A DNA stretch of 64,000 nt from Ancylobacter sonchi (lineage in GTDB: Bacteria > Pseudomonadota > Alphaproteobacteria > Rhizobiales > Xanthobacteraceae). The notes beneath the pieces were generated by a model. That model made no database searches. It saw nothing but the letters and a program-made list of their open reading frames with translations, and was not told the origin of the DNA. Below, piece by piece: positions 1 to 7,858 of this stretch (its first letter is position 1; each line of letters opens with the position of its first letter). Location of the stretch: assembly GCF_018390695.1 (NCBI RefSeq), contig NZ_JAHBGF010000020.1, positions 558,001-622,000 of the forward strand, given 5' to 3'. The translations under genes were made by a program, and so were the position numbers.

Positions 1-176
1 ATGAGCCCGAAGCCGAGATAGAGGCTGGTCAGCACCGCCGTATAGGCGCCGATCATCACCATCTCGCCATGCGCCATGTTGATGACGCCCATGGCGCCAT
101 AGGTGATGGCGAGGCCGAGGGCCACCAGAAGCAAGACCGAGCCGAGGCTCAGTCCGATGAATATCGTGTCGATCAT
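1..176 (-). CDS. urtB: UrtB-like ABC permease, N-terminal part only
   Basis: Inner-membrane permease of a branched-chain amino acid/urea-type ABC importer. Only the first 58 codons are visible; the gene runs off the left edge. The peptide starts [20 protein letters not shown] and continues with [20 protein letters not shown], the conserved start of the LivH/UrtB family in which the NMAHGE segment follows the first helix. It lies 88 bases downstream of the binding-protein gene on the same strand, with a strong hairpin in the gap, so it belongs to the same operon. UrtB rather than LivH is inferred from the adjacent UrtA-like gene. Confidence 0.85.
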   Translation of the reverse strand, partial: MIDTIFIGLSLGSVLLLVALGLAITYGAMGVINMAHGEMVMIGAYTAVLTSLYLGFGL

Positions 177-222
177 CGGGTACGTGTCCCGTGGGCGCGA
201 GAAGCGGGCGCGGAAGGAGCGC

Positions 223-248
223 CCGGCCGGCGGTGTGACGCCGGCCGG
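223..248 (-). other. Intercistronic hairpin between urtA and urtB
   Basis: A perfect 10-bp G/C stem (223-232 with 239-248) closes a 6-base loop just after the urtA stop codon. There is no U-tract. Such hairpins often protect the upstream binding-protein message and set its excess over the permease; that role is inferred. Confidence 0.5.
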
Positions 249-264
249 CCGGGCGATGGGGCGA

Positions 265-1521
265 TCAGCCCTTCAGCTTGGCGGAATCGAGGCCGGCCGG
301 CGTGCAGAACAGGTTCTGCTGCGTCTCGCCATAGGCGACATAGGGCAGGGGGAAGACCGGCTCGGGATAGGCGTCGACGATCTTGCCCTGGCCGTCGGCC
401 TGCCACTGGGCGATGCGCGGGGTGAGCGCGGTGTGGAGGTTTTCCTTCTCCACCGTCACCTTGCCGCCCGGCGCGTCGAAGCTCTGGCCCCCGACCGCGG
501 CCAGCACCGCCGCCGCCGACGTGTCCTTGGCCTGCTCGACGGCCTGCTTCCACAGATAGACCTGGAAGTAGGAGGATTCGAGCGCGTGGTGGGTCACCGC
601 CTTCGGATCGTTGACGAACTTGCGGTAGCGCTCGACGAAGGACTTATTTGCCGGCGTATCGATGGCCTGGAAATACGGGAAGGAGGTGTAGCTGCCCACC
701 GCATATTCCGCGCCCATCGCCGCGATCTCGATTTCCGAGGTGACGGTGGCGCAGATCGGCAGCTGCTCGTGGGACAGGCCCTGGTTCTTGAACTCGCGGT
801 AGAAGGCGATCACCGAGTCGCCCACCACGTTGGAGAGCACGACGTCACAGCCGGAGCTCTTGATCTTGTTGACCATCGAGCCCCATTCGGAATGGCCGAG
901 CTCGAGATATTCGTCGGCGACATACTCGCCGCCATTCTTCTCGATCAGGATCTTGGAGACCTTCGCCATCTCGCGCGGATAGATGTAGTTGGACCCGACG
1001 ATGAAGAACTTCTTCTTGCCGAGCGTCTTGATGATCCACGGGATGAAGTTCGACAGCTGCTGGTTGGGAACGGCGCCGGTATAGACGACGTTCTTCGAGC
1101 ACTCGAAGCCTTCGTAATAGGTCGGGTAGAACAGCGCCGCCTTGCGCTTCTCGAACACCGGCAGCACCGCCTTGCGGCTCGCCGAGGTGTAGCAGGCGAA
1201 CACGGTCGGCAACCGGTCCTGGATGACGAGCTTGGACGCCTTCTCGTTGAAGGTCTTGGGGTCGGAGGCACCGTCCTCGATCACCGCCTCGACCTGCTTG
1301 CCGAGCACGCCGCCCGACGCGTTGATCTCGGCGATCGCCATGCGCGTCGCGTCGGTCAGCGAGCGCTCGACGATGGAGAGGCCGCCGGTCTGCGAAAACA
1401 GCACGCCGACCTTGATGGTGTCGGCGCCGAAGGCGGCGCCCGGCAGGATGGCCGGAGCGGCAATGGCGCCGCCGGCAAGCGCCGCGGAAGTCGTGAGGAA
1501 TTGACGACGATTCATCGACAT
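265..1521 (-). CDS. urtA: Urea/short-chain amide ABC transporter substrate-binding protein
   Basis: Periplasmic binding protein of the UrtA/FmdD branch of the leucine-binding (type I) fold, 418 residues. The ATG at 1521 is chosen because AGGGA lies 8 bases upstream; a second ATG two codons later is possible. Residues 4-9 read NRRQFL followed by a hydrophobic stretch ending PGAAFGAD, a Tat-type signal, so export as a folded protein is expected. Characteristic segments are [29 protein letters not shown] and [10 protein letters not shown]. The nearest relative in the window is the cytosolic AmiC-like protein at 2416-3588, which shares the same segments but lacks a signal. The gene is preceded by an ANTAR-type leader with a terminator, so antitermination by the upstream AmiR-like protein is likely. 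The substrate could be urea or an amide such as formamide or acetamide. Confidence 0.88.
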   Translation of the reverse strand: MSMNRRQFLTTSAALAGGAIAAPAILPGAAFGADTIKVGVLFSQTGGLSIVERSLTDATRMAIAEINASGGVLGKQVEAVIEDGASDPKTFNEKASKLVIQDRLPTVFACYTSASRKAVLPVFEKRKAALFYPTYYEGFECSKNVVYTGAVPNQQLSNFIPWIIKTLGKKKFFIVGSNYIYPREMAKVSKILIEKNGGEYVADEYLELGHSEWGSMVNKIKSSGCDVVLSNVVGDSVIAFYREFKNQGLSHEQLPICATVTSEIEIAAMGAEYAVGSYTSFPYFQAIDTPANKSFVERYRKFVNDPKAVTHHALESSYFQVYLWKQAVEQAKDTSAAAVLAAVGGQSFDAPGGKVTVEKENLHTALTPRIAQWQADGQGKIVDAYPEPVFPLPYVAYGETQQNLFCTPAGLDSAKLKG

Positions 1522-1675
1522 GAAGACATTCCCTGAGCGGAAGGAAGGTTGTTTTTGCGGGAGAGGCGCGAAAGGCCGCGCGGCCGACATTCAGCCGTGC
1601 CGAGGCGCGGAACGGAGCTGCATGGAGCTGAGCTGCGCCACGAGGATCGAAACCGCCGACGGCCCTGTCGGAGCG

Positions 1676-1757
1676 AAAAACAAAAAAGCCCGAAACGCCT
1701 CCTGCGAGGCGATCCGGGCTACCTAGCCAGAACGGGTGGACAGCACTGTCCGGCCCG
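1676..1757 (-). promoter_or_regulatory. ANTAR-responsive leader with intrinsic terminator before urtA
   Basis: Read on the minus strand. Hairpin P1 (1733-1757) has a GGAC/GTCC stem, extended by CGGG/CCCG, around the six-base loop AGUGCU, with A at position 1 and G at position 4 as in ANTAR-target hairpins. A second small hairpin (1717-1728, GGCU/AGCC) uses bases that also form the 5' arm of a strong terminator (1688-1719, inner stem CGCCUC/GAGGCG, outer GCCCG/CGGGC) followed by U-runs at 1687-1676. P2 and terminator therefore exclude one another, the classic antitermination layout. The P2 loop is less canonical than that of P1. Confidence 0.75.
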
Positions 1758-1802
1758 TAATGCCGACAAAATCGGCAAGTTCAAAACTGAACACAAATTG
1801 AG

Positions 1803-2411
1803 CTAAGCACCCTTTTGCGGGAAATGCAAGAGCTCGTTCGCGTTGATGATGGAGGTGGCGATGTCGTCCATCGAGACGCGCTTGGACATAGCCTGCTGGC
1901 GGATCGTCTCATAGGCCGCGTCCTCGCCGATCTTGTGGATCGACATCAGGATCGCCTTGGCCTTCTGGATCTTCTGCATGCTGGAGACGCGGCGCTCCAG
2001 CTTGTGGATGCGCTTCTGCTGGTCCAGCCGCTCCTGCCAGAGGCCGCGCGCCAGCAGCAGGTTGGTCAGTACGCCGAACGGACGGATCGGGCGGTCCATG
2101 GCGGCGAGGGCGCCGAGGTCGAACAGCAGTTCCAGCGTCGAGGGGTTCTCGTAATCGACGATGGCGATGATCGCCGGCGGGATGCCGTCGATCCCCTTGG
2201 CCAATCGGGCGATCTCGGCGCGGTGCTCGTGATCGACCGAGAGGAAGACGACCCCGACATTGGCCGGGATCTCGCTCGGGATCGGCCACGCGGCTTCCGT
2301 GTGGCAGCCGATGCGGCGCAGATGGTCGATCAGCATCCGTCCGTCGGTATCGGGCGGATGCACGACGAAGACCGGAAGTCCCTTCAGCGACTTGAGAGGG
2401 GGGATGGCCAT
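1803..2411 (-). CDS. AmiR/NasR-type ANTAR RNA-binding antiterminator
   Basis: Cytosolic antitermination regulator, 202 residues. Residues about 10-120 form a degenerate receiver-like domain (starts LPVFVVHPPDTDGRMLIDHL) without a clear phospho-acceptor pocket, as in AmiR. A coiled-coil segment follows (QKRIHKLERRVSSM), then an ANTAR domain from about residue 140, with QKAKAILM, AYETIRQQAMSKR and MDDIATSIINANELL. ANTAR proteins bind tandem RNA hairpins and prevent terminator formation. The start is 4 bases after the AmiC-like gene's stop, as in amiC-amiR pairs where the sensor holds the regulator inactive until ligand binds. Likely targets are the two leaders at 3601-3679 and 1676-1757. It could be called amiR, but amide specificity is not proven. 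Confidence 0.88.
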   Translation of the reverse strand: MAIPPLKSLKGLPVFVVHPPDTDGRMLIDHLRRIGCHTEAAWPIPSEIPANVGVVFLSVDHEHRAEIARLAKGIDGIPPAIIAIVDYENPSTLELLFDLGALAAMDRPIRPFGVLTNLLLARGLWQERLDQQKRIHKLERRVSSMQKIQKAKAILMSIHKIGEDAAYETIRQQAMSKRVSMDDIATSIINANELLHFPQKGA

Positions 2412-2415
2412 GGCG

Positions 2416-3588
2416 TCAGTCGATCCTCGCCGGTTGCGGCACCAGCGACCAGTCGTCGAGCGAGGACGAGACGAAATAGGGGTCGGGCTTCATCCGGCGA
2501 TGCGGGTCCCAGACGATCTCGAAGCGCTTCTGCGCATCGAGGCGGGCGACGCGCGGCCACAGGAAGGTGTGGTTGTTGGTCGGGTCCACCGCGACGCGCC
2601 CCTGCGGCGCCTCGAACTGCACCCGGCCGAGCGCTTCGGTGATGGCGGCCGGCGCCAGGCTGCGCGCCTGGTCGATGGCGGCGGCGACCAGATGCACCTG
2701 GAAATAGGCGGCTTCGGCGGCGGCCGTGATCGGCGTGCCGGGTCCGAACATGTCGCGATAGGCGGCGAGGAAACGCCGGTTGGGTTCGGTATCCAGCGTC
2801 TCGAAATAGGGAGCCGCCGTGAGGTGTCCCTCCGCCGCCGCAGCGGACATCTCGGCCACTTCGGCCTCGCTGGTGGTCAGGCTGGCGATGGGCATGCGGG
2901 CCGGGTCGAAACCGGCATGGCGATAGATCTCGTAGAGCATCGCCGCGCCGGAGCCGACGACATTGGAGAAGACGACGTCCGGCGAGAAGCGGCGGATCTG
3001 ACGGATCGTGCGCTCGAAATCCTCGGGCTTGGGGTCGAGCGGCACATAGATCTCGTCGAGGATCTTGCCGCGCGCTTCGATCACGAGATCCGAGAAGATC
3101 CGGTTCGATTCGTAGGGAAAGATGTAGTTGGAGCCTACCAGCAGGATTCGCGAGCCATAGTGTTCGAGGATGTGGCGCACCAGCGGCTGTGTGTTCTGGT
3201 TGGGCGTGGCGCCGGTATAGATGCAGTTCGGCGAATATTCGAAGCCTTCATAGAAGGTCGGATAGGCCAGCAGCGCATTGCGCGCTTCGACCACCGGCAG
3301 CACCGCCTTGCGGGTGCTCGACATGTAGCAGCCGAACAGGATCCTTACCCCCTCCTCGTCCATCAGGCGGGTCGCTTCCTGCCGGAACGTCTTGGGGTTG
3401 GCCTGGCAATCATGCCCGACGGCAACGATCTCGCGTCCGCCGACGCCACCGGCGGCGTTGATCTCGCTGATGGCGAGGCGCGTTGCCAGCAACTGGGTCC
3501 GCTCGACCGAGGCGGTGATGCCGGTCTGCGAGAAAAGCACGCCGACCGGCAAGGGCCTGTTGCTCCAGGCAAGGTCTTCATCCGCCAT
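2416..3588 (-). CDS. AmiC-like cytosolic amide/urea sensor (periplasmic-binding fold)
   Basis: 390-residue type I periplasmic-binding-fold protein that begins MADEDLAWSNRPLPVGVLFS, with no signal peptide, so it should stay in the cytosol. It shares many blocks with the adjacent UrtA (FYEGFEYSPNCIYTGATPNQ, ILLVGSNYIFPYESNRIF). In the AmiC/AmiR system the sensor binds the amide and releases the RNA-binding partner; the gene order sensor-ANTAR regulator-transporter fits that role. A leader with its own terminator lies directly upstream, so the pair probably controls its own transcription. An alternative is a permanently cytosolic duplicate of UrtA without signalling role, but the ANTAR neighbour argues against it. 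Confidence 0.85.
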   Translation of the reverse strand: MADEDLAWSNRPLPVGVLFSQTGITASVERTQLLATRLAISEINAAGGVGGREIVAVGHDCQANPKTFRQEATRLMDEEGVRILFGCYMSSTRKAVLPVVEARNALLAYPTFYEGFEYSPNCIYTGATPNQNTQPLVRHILEHYGSRILLVGSNYIFPYESNRIFSDLVIEARGKILDEIYVPLDPKPEDFERTIRQIRRFSPDVVFSNVVGSGAAMLYEIYRHAGFDPARMPIASLTTSEAEVAEMSAAAAEGHLTAAPYFETLDTEPNRRFLAAYRDMFGPGTPITAAAEAAYFQVHLVAAAIDQARSLAPAAITEALGRVQFEAPQGRVAVDPTNNHTFLWPRVARLDAQKRFEIVWDPHRRMKPDPYFVSSSLDDWSLVPQPARID

Positions 3589-3600
3589 TCAGACACGTCC

Positions 3601-3679
3601 AAACAAAAAAGCTCCCGCTGCGGTCACGCAGACGGGAGCTTCGGCGCCCCAGGAGGCCAGGATCGCCACTGATCCTGGC
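3601..3679 (-). promoter_or_regulatory. ANTAR-responsive leader with intrinsic terminator before the AmiC-like gene
   Basis: Read on the minus strand. P1 (3656-3679) is a perfect 9-bp stem GCCAGGAUC/GAUCCUGGC closing the hexaloop AGUGGC (A1, G4). A candidate P2 (3635-3650, GGGGC/GCUCC) overlaps the 5' arm of a terminator (3610-3640: AGCUCCCG paired with CGGGAGCU, inner CUGCG/CGCAG) that ends in a UUUUUUGUUU tract at 3610-3601. The arrangement repeats that of the leader before urtA. Confidence 0.78.
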
Positions 3680-3909
3680 AAATTCCAGTGCAAGCTAACG
3701 CACCCCCACGGGCTTATCAACGCCCTCGGGGAAATTGGGAACGGCCCGCTGCCCGACCCGTCGAACTGTGCTGACCCATTAACGCGCCGTGATCGAGCCA
3801 CTCCAGCGCCCTGTGCCGGTCCGACAGTTGCCGAGTTGCTTTGTGTGGGAGCCGACGTCGGTCCATTGGCGGGCGCTGCGGGGGCGCCACCCGCAGGCAT
3901 GCCTATCCG

Positions 3910-4251
3910 TTTCCGGGCGCGCCGGCGGTGGTTCTCACCCTCCTCGCCCGCGCCCTCATCGGCGAACTGATCGTCTTCGCCACCTCGCTCGGCCATGCGG
4001 TGGCGCTCCTCGCCGTCCCGCAGATGCTCGTGCGGGCGGCGCTGTTATTCGGCGCCGTCCTCGTCATGCCGATGACCGACAAGCCGATGAATGCCGACTT
4101 CTCCGTGCTGTGGGCGGCATCATCGTCTTCGTCACCGGCTTCCGCATCTGCGGCATCAAGAGCTTCGCGGTCGCCAACATGCTGCCGGCGCTGGTGCTAT
4201 TCATGCCGCTCTCCGCCGTGGGCGCGCTGCTTCTGAGGCAGCCAACTCACG
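3910..4251 (+). pseudogene. Remnant of a DUF554-family membrane protein
   Basis: Two plus-strand frames together resemble the C-terminal half of a DUF554 (YdfK/YqgA-type) inner-membrane protein. One frame, to about 4110, gives LTLLARALIGELIVFATSLG and MTDKPMNADFSVLWA. After a one-base shift near 4108-4116 the other gives GGIIVFVTGFRICGIKSFAV and NMLPALVLFMPLSAVGALLL. The N-terminal half is missing, no start is seen, and the frame runs into the convergent M20 gene. I read it as a decayed fragment; a single sequencing indel would explain the shift but not the missing front half. Function of the family is poorly known. Confidence 0.5.
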
Positions 4252-5416
4252 CCTGCGGCAGATAGGCCTCGACGACCTCCGTCCAGAACGCGGCGCCGAT
4301 CGGCAGGAGATCGTCGTTGAAATTGTAGCCGGGATGATGGAGCGGCCGGTCGGCCTCGGACGTCGCCGCGCCGAGGAAGAAGTAACTGCCGGGACGTTCC
4401 TTGAGCATATAGGCGAAGTCTTCGCTCCCCATGCTCGGCCGCGGCATCTCGGTCACCTGTCCGGCACCGGCGAAGCGCACCGCGAGTTCCCGCAGGAAGC
4501 CGGTTTCCGCGCTGTGGTTGATGGTGGCGTCGTAGCTGCGCAGATAGTCGACGCTCGCGCGCATGCCATAGCTCTCGGCCTGCCGCTCGGCGATCAGCCG
4601 GATGCGCCGCTCCAACTCGTCGCGCACTGCCGGGTCGAAGGAGCGGATGCCTACGACCAGTTCGGCGCGCTCCGGGATGACATTGCTGGCGGAGCCGCCA
4701 TGGAAGGCGCCCACCGTCACCACCGTCGGGTCGAGCGGGTGGATGTTGCGGGAGACGATGGTCTGCAGCGCCATGACGATGGAGGCGCCGGCGACGATGG
4801 GGTCCGCCGTCGATTGTGGCTCCGCGCCGTGACCGCCGAGGCCGTGGACGGTGATGCGGCACTCGTCCACCGCCGCCATGATCGGCCCGTCCCGGAAGGC
4901 GAACGTGCCGAAGGGCAGGCCGGGATCGTTGTGGAGCGCGAAGACTGCATCGCAGGGGAAGCGGTCGAAGAGCCCCTCCTCGACCATGATGCGGGCGCCG
5001 CCGAAATTCTCCTCGGCGGGCTGGAAAATGAGGTGGACGGTGCCGTCGAAATGGCGCCGCTCGGCGATGGCGCGGGCGGCGCCGAGCAACATGGCGGTGT
5101 GCCCGTCATGGCCGCAGGCATGCATCAGTCCCGGAGTCTTGCTGGCATAGGGAAGGCCGGTCTCCTCCTGGATCGGCAGCGCGTCGATGTCGGCGCGGAT
5201 GCCGACCGAGCGGGAACCGGTGCCGTTGGACAGCGTGGCGACGAGGCCGGTTTGGGCGAGGCCGCGCGTCACCCGGTAGCCGAGCGCGGTGAGCTCGCGG
5301 GCGATGACGTCCGAGGTCCGCACCTCCTCAAGCCCGAGTTCGGGATGGGCATGTAGGTCCTGGCGCAGCGCGACCAGTTCCGGGATCGCATTGGTGAGCA
5401 GGGCGCGGACATTCAT
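4247..5416 (-). CDS. M20-family amidohydrolase/peptidase
   Basis: Cytosolic metal-dependent hydrolase of the M20D (hippurate hydrolase/amidohydrolase) family, 389 residues. Residues 22-28 are HAHPELG. The metal site is H99-A-C-G-H103-D-G-H106, with the catalytic glutamate pair at PAEE 133-136. GLGGHGAEPQ is the dimerisation-domain loop and SMGSEDFAYM lies near the C-terminus. The ATG at 5416 directly follows the permease stop at 5418-5420, so it is the last gene of the amino-acid ABC operon. It probably releases an amino acid from an imported N-acyl or amide conjugate. Given the arginine genes across the divergent promoter, an N-acyl-arginine-like substrate is a guess. Confidence 0.88.
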   Translation of the reverse strand: MNVRALLTNAIPELVALRQDLHAHPELGLEEVRTSDVIARELTALGYRVTRGLAQTGLVATLSNGTGSRSVGIRADIDALPIQEETGLPYASKTPGLMHACGHDGHTAMLLGAARAIAERRHFDGTVHLIFQPAEENFGGARIMVEEGLFDRFPCDAVFALHNDPGLPFGTFAFRDGPIMAAVDECRITVHGLGGHGAEPQSTADPIVAGASIVMALQTIVSRNIHPLDPTVVTVGAFHGGSASNVIPERAELVVGIRSFDPAVRDELERRIRLIAERQAESYGMRASVDYLRSYDATINHSAETGFLRELAVRFAGAGQVTEMPRPSMGSEDFAYMLKERPGSYFFLGAATSEADRPLHHPGYNFNDDLLPIGAAFWTEVVEAYLPQA

Positions 5417-5417
5417 C

Positions 5418-6245
5418 TCAGGCACTCCGGGTGGGTATCTTGTTCTCGAAATAGCGGAAGGCCAACACCAGGAGGGCGGTGAGGCAGAGATAGAGGAGCG
5501 CCAGCAGCAGCAGCGGCTCATAGGTGAGGAAGGTCATCTGGCGGATCTTCGACACCACCGCATAGACATCAATCACGGTGATGGTGGCAACCAGCGGCGT
5601 CGATTTCAATTGCAGCACCGTCTCTCCGCTGAGCGTGGGAAGCGCACGATGCACCGCGCGTGGCAGCCAGATGCGCCGGAACACCTTCCAGCGGCTCATG
5701 CCGAAGGCGCGGGCGGCCTCCAATTCGCCGGCCGGGACGCCGGCGAAGGCGCCGCGCATCACCTCGCCCTCATAGGCGGCGAAGGAGATCGTCAGGGCGG
5801 CGACGCCATAGGGCCACGCCTCACGCAGCCAGGGCCACAGGAAGGATTGCCGGATGGCGGGGAATTGCGGGAAAAGGGAGCCGAGGCCGTAATAGAGCAG
5901 CCAGAGCTGCAGCAGCAGCGGCGTGCCGCGAATGATGGTGCAGAACCCCTTGGCGAGCAGCTTCAGCGGCCACGGGCCGGTGACCTGCACCAGCCCGATC
6001 GGCACCGCGAGCACGAAGCCGAGCAGGCAGGTGCTCACCAGCATCAGCAGCGTGACGACGACGCCATTGGCGAGGCGTCCGGCGTATTCCGGCAGCCAGT
6101 CCCACCGCAGGAACCAGACGGCGCAGAACACGATGGCCGCCGCGACCGCCATCAGCGCCAGACGATGCGGCTTGAGGAAGCCCCTGGCGCTCGGCAGCCG
6201 CGTGAGCGCCGTGGCCTCGACGATGGTGCTCTCCTCGCTGGTCAT
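5418..6245 (-). CDS. Polar amino-acid ABC transporter permease (HisM/OccM-like)
   Basis: Inner-membrane permease, 275 residues, of the polar amino-acid uptake family. The conserved cytoplasmic loop EAARAFGMSRWKVFRRIWLP marks contact with the ATPase, and RGTPLLLQLWLLYYGLG is the family block in the middle. Its ATG overlaps the stop of the upstream permease (ATGA at 6242-6245), so translation is coupled. It pairs with the 243-residue permease as a heterodimer. Confidence 0.9.
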   Translation of the reverse strand: MTSEESTIVEATALTRLPSARGFLKPHRLALMAVAAAIVFCAVWFLRWDWLPEYAGRLANGVVVTLLMLVSTCLLGFVLAVPIGLVQVTGPWPLKLLAKGFCTIIRGTPLLLQLWLLYYGLGSLFPQFPAIRQSFLWPWLREAWPYGVAALTISFAAYEGEVMRGAFAGVPAGELEAARAFGMSRWKVFRRIWLPRAVHRALPTLSGETVLQLKSTPLVATITVIDVYAVVSKIRQMTFLTYEPLLLLALLYLCLTALLVLAFRYFENKIPTRSA

Positions 6246-6973
6246 CGCGTCGTCACCCATCCCCGCCGGGCGCGGGCTTCGATGAAACGGATGATGAGGT
6301 TCGAGACCAGCGTCAGCGCGAGATAGAGCACGCCGGCAGCGCAGAAGAACAGCATATAGGCCTTGGTGGTGCCCGCCGCCTGCCGGGTGACCAGCGTCAG
6401 CTCGCTGAAGCCGACCACCGCGAGCAGCGCGGTGTCCTTGGTGGAGATCAGCCACAAATTGGACAGCCCCGGCAGGGCATGCGGCAGCATGGCCGGCAGG
6501 GTGACGCGCCGCAGGATGAGCAGCGGCGACATGCCGAAGGCACGGGCCGCCTCGATCTGCCCGGACGGCACGGCGCGGATGGCGCCGCGGATCACCTCGG
6601 TGGCATAGGCGCCCTGGACAACGCCGATGACGAAGATGCCCGCCACCAGCCCGCTGATGTCGACCGAGCCATAGCCCGCCGCAGCAGAGAGGCGGTTCAG
6701 CAGGTCGGTGCCGGCATAATAGAGCAGCAGGATGAGGACCAGCTCGGGAACCGCCCGCACCACGGTGGTGTAGACCTCCATCAGGTCCTTCGTCACCGGC
6801 CCGCCATAGAGCTTGCCGAAGGCGCCTCCGGTGCCGAGCACGAGGCCGAGCGAATAGCCGCCGATGGCGATCTTGATCGAGTTCATCAGCCCGGCCAGCA
6901 ACACCCCGCCCCAGCCGGGCGGATCGAGCGCCAGAAGGCCCCAGTCGATCAGGGATGCGGGATCGGCCGCCAT
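6242..6973 (-). CDS. Polar amino-acid ABC transporter permease (HisQ/OccQ-like)
   Basis: Inner-membrane permease, 243 residues. The family blocks are YTTVVRAVPELVLILLLYY (about residues 67-85) and the ATPase-contact loop EAARAFGMSPLLILRRVTLP. Gene order ATPase, binding protein, two permeases, hydrolase is all on one strand. Specificity for arginine or a related cationic/guanidino amino acid is inferred from the divergently transcribed aruH-aruI genes. Confidence 0.9.
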   Translation of the reverse strand: MAADPASLIDWGLLALDPPGWGGVLLAGLMNSIKIAIGGYSLGLVLGTGGAFGKLYGGPVTKDLMEVYTTVVRAVPELVLILLLYYAGTDLLNRLSAAAGYGSVDISGLVAGIFVIGVVQGAYATEVIRGAIRAVPSGQIEAARAFGMSPLLILRRVTLPAMLPHALPGLSNLWLISTKDTALLAVVGFSELTLVTRQAAGTTKAYMLFFCAAGVLYLALTLVSNLIIRFIEARARRGWVTTR

Positions 6974-7000
6974 GGCTCCGCCTCGCTCTGGAGGGAAGGA

Positions 7001-7023
7001 GGCCGGCGCACGCGGCGCCGGCC
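7001..7023 (-). other. Intercistronic hairpin after the binding-protein gene
   Basis: Perfect 9-bp stem GGCCGGCGC/GCGCCGGCC with loop ACGCG, between the binding-protein stop (7050) and the first permease start (6973). It lacks a U-tract, so message stabilisation of the binding-protein gene is more likely than termination. Confidence 0.5.
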
Positions 7024-7049
7024 CGGTTCACACGGGATGGGACGCCCGG

Positions 7050-7832
7050 TCAGCCGCCGTAGATGTCGAAGTCGAAATACTTCTTCGAGAAGGTGTCGTA
7101 GGTGCCGTTGGCACGGATCGCCTTGATCGCGGCGTTGATCTTGTCCTTCAGCGCGGTGTCGCCCTTGCGCAGGCCGACGCCGACGCCGGCGCCGAGCACT
7201 TCCGGATCGTCCTTGACGTTGCCCTTCAGCTCGCAGCACTGCTTGCCCTGGTCGGACTTCAGGAAGGCGTCGAGCGCGATGGCGTCGGCCTGCACGGCGT
7301 CGAGGCGGCCGGAGGCCAGGTCGTTATTGGCCTCGTCCTGGGTCTGGTATTCCTTGACCGTCGCGCCGGCGCTGCCGAAGTACTTGTTCGCATAGTCCTG
7401 GTGGATGGTGGCGACCTGCACGCCGATGGTCTTGCCCTTCAGGCCCGCCGGGGTGGCGTCGAACTTCTCGCTCTTCGGACCGATCACGCCGGTCGGCGTG
7501 TTGTAGTACTTGTCGGAGAAGTCGATCGTCTTCAGGCGTTCCGGCGTGATCGACATCGAGCCGACGATCATGTCGATCTTCTTGGAGGTCAGCGCCGGGA
7601 TGATGCCGTCCCAGGCGACCGGGGTGATGACGCAGTCGAGCTTGGCCTGCGCACAGATCGCCTGCATGAACTCCACTTCCCAGCCTTCCCACTTGCCGGA
7701 GGCGTCGGGCGAGGCGAAGGGCGGATAGGGCTCGGCGGCGAAGCCGACCTTGAGCGGCTCGGCCGCAGCGGAGGCGAGGCCGGCAAGGCCGATGGCCGCG
7801 GCGAGCGCCACTGCTTTCAGCACATTCTTCAT
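7050..7832 (-). CDS. Polar amino-acid ABC transporter substrate-binding protein
   Basis: Periplasmic binding protein of the lysine/arginine/ornithine (SBP_bac_3) family, 260 residues, with a Sec signal of about 23-25 residues (MKNVLKAVALAAAIGLAGLA). The mature part opens with LKVGFAAEPYPPFASPD and contains GWEVEFMQAICAQAKLDC, DMIVGSMSITPERLKTIDFS and the late segment DTFSKKYFDFDIYGG, typical of HisJ/ArgT-like proteins. It is the second gene of the operon, 26 bases after the ATPase. A double cysteine (QCCEL) late in the protein is unusual. An arginine or guanidino ligand is inferred from context. Confidence 0.9.
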   Translation of the reverse strand: MKNVLKAVALAAAIGLAGLASAAAEPLKVGFAAEPYPPFASPDASGKWEGWEVEFMQAICAQAKLDCVITPVAWDGIIPALTSKKIDMIVGSMSITPERLKTIDFSDKYYNTPTGVIGPKSEKFDATPAGLKGKTIGVQVATIHQDYANKYFGSAGATVKEYQTQDEANNDLASGRLDAVQADAIALDAFLKSDQGKQCCELKGNVKDDPEVLGAGVGVGLRKGDTALKDKINAAIKAIRANGTYDTFSKKYFDFDIYGG

Positions 7833-7858
7833 GATCGTTCCCCTTTGTTTTTCCGTTC

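Noticed and set aside
103..1536. Long open plus-strand frame of 477 codons opposite urtA
   Set aside because: Arg/Leu/Gly/Asp-rich composition of an antisense frame in high-GC DNA, no start signal, and it fully overlaps the conserved UrtA gene.
3589..3996. Small minus-strand open frame of 135 codons over the first ANTAR leader
   Set aside because: It overlaps the terminator and hairpins, has low-complexity composition and no homologous look.
6246..7031. N-terminal extension fusing upstream sequence to the HisM-like permease
   Set aside because: The extension overlaps the HisQ-like gene in another frame; the ATG at 6245 with ATGA coupling is the natural start.
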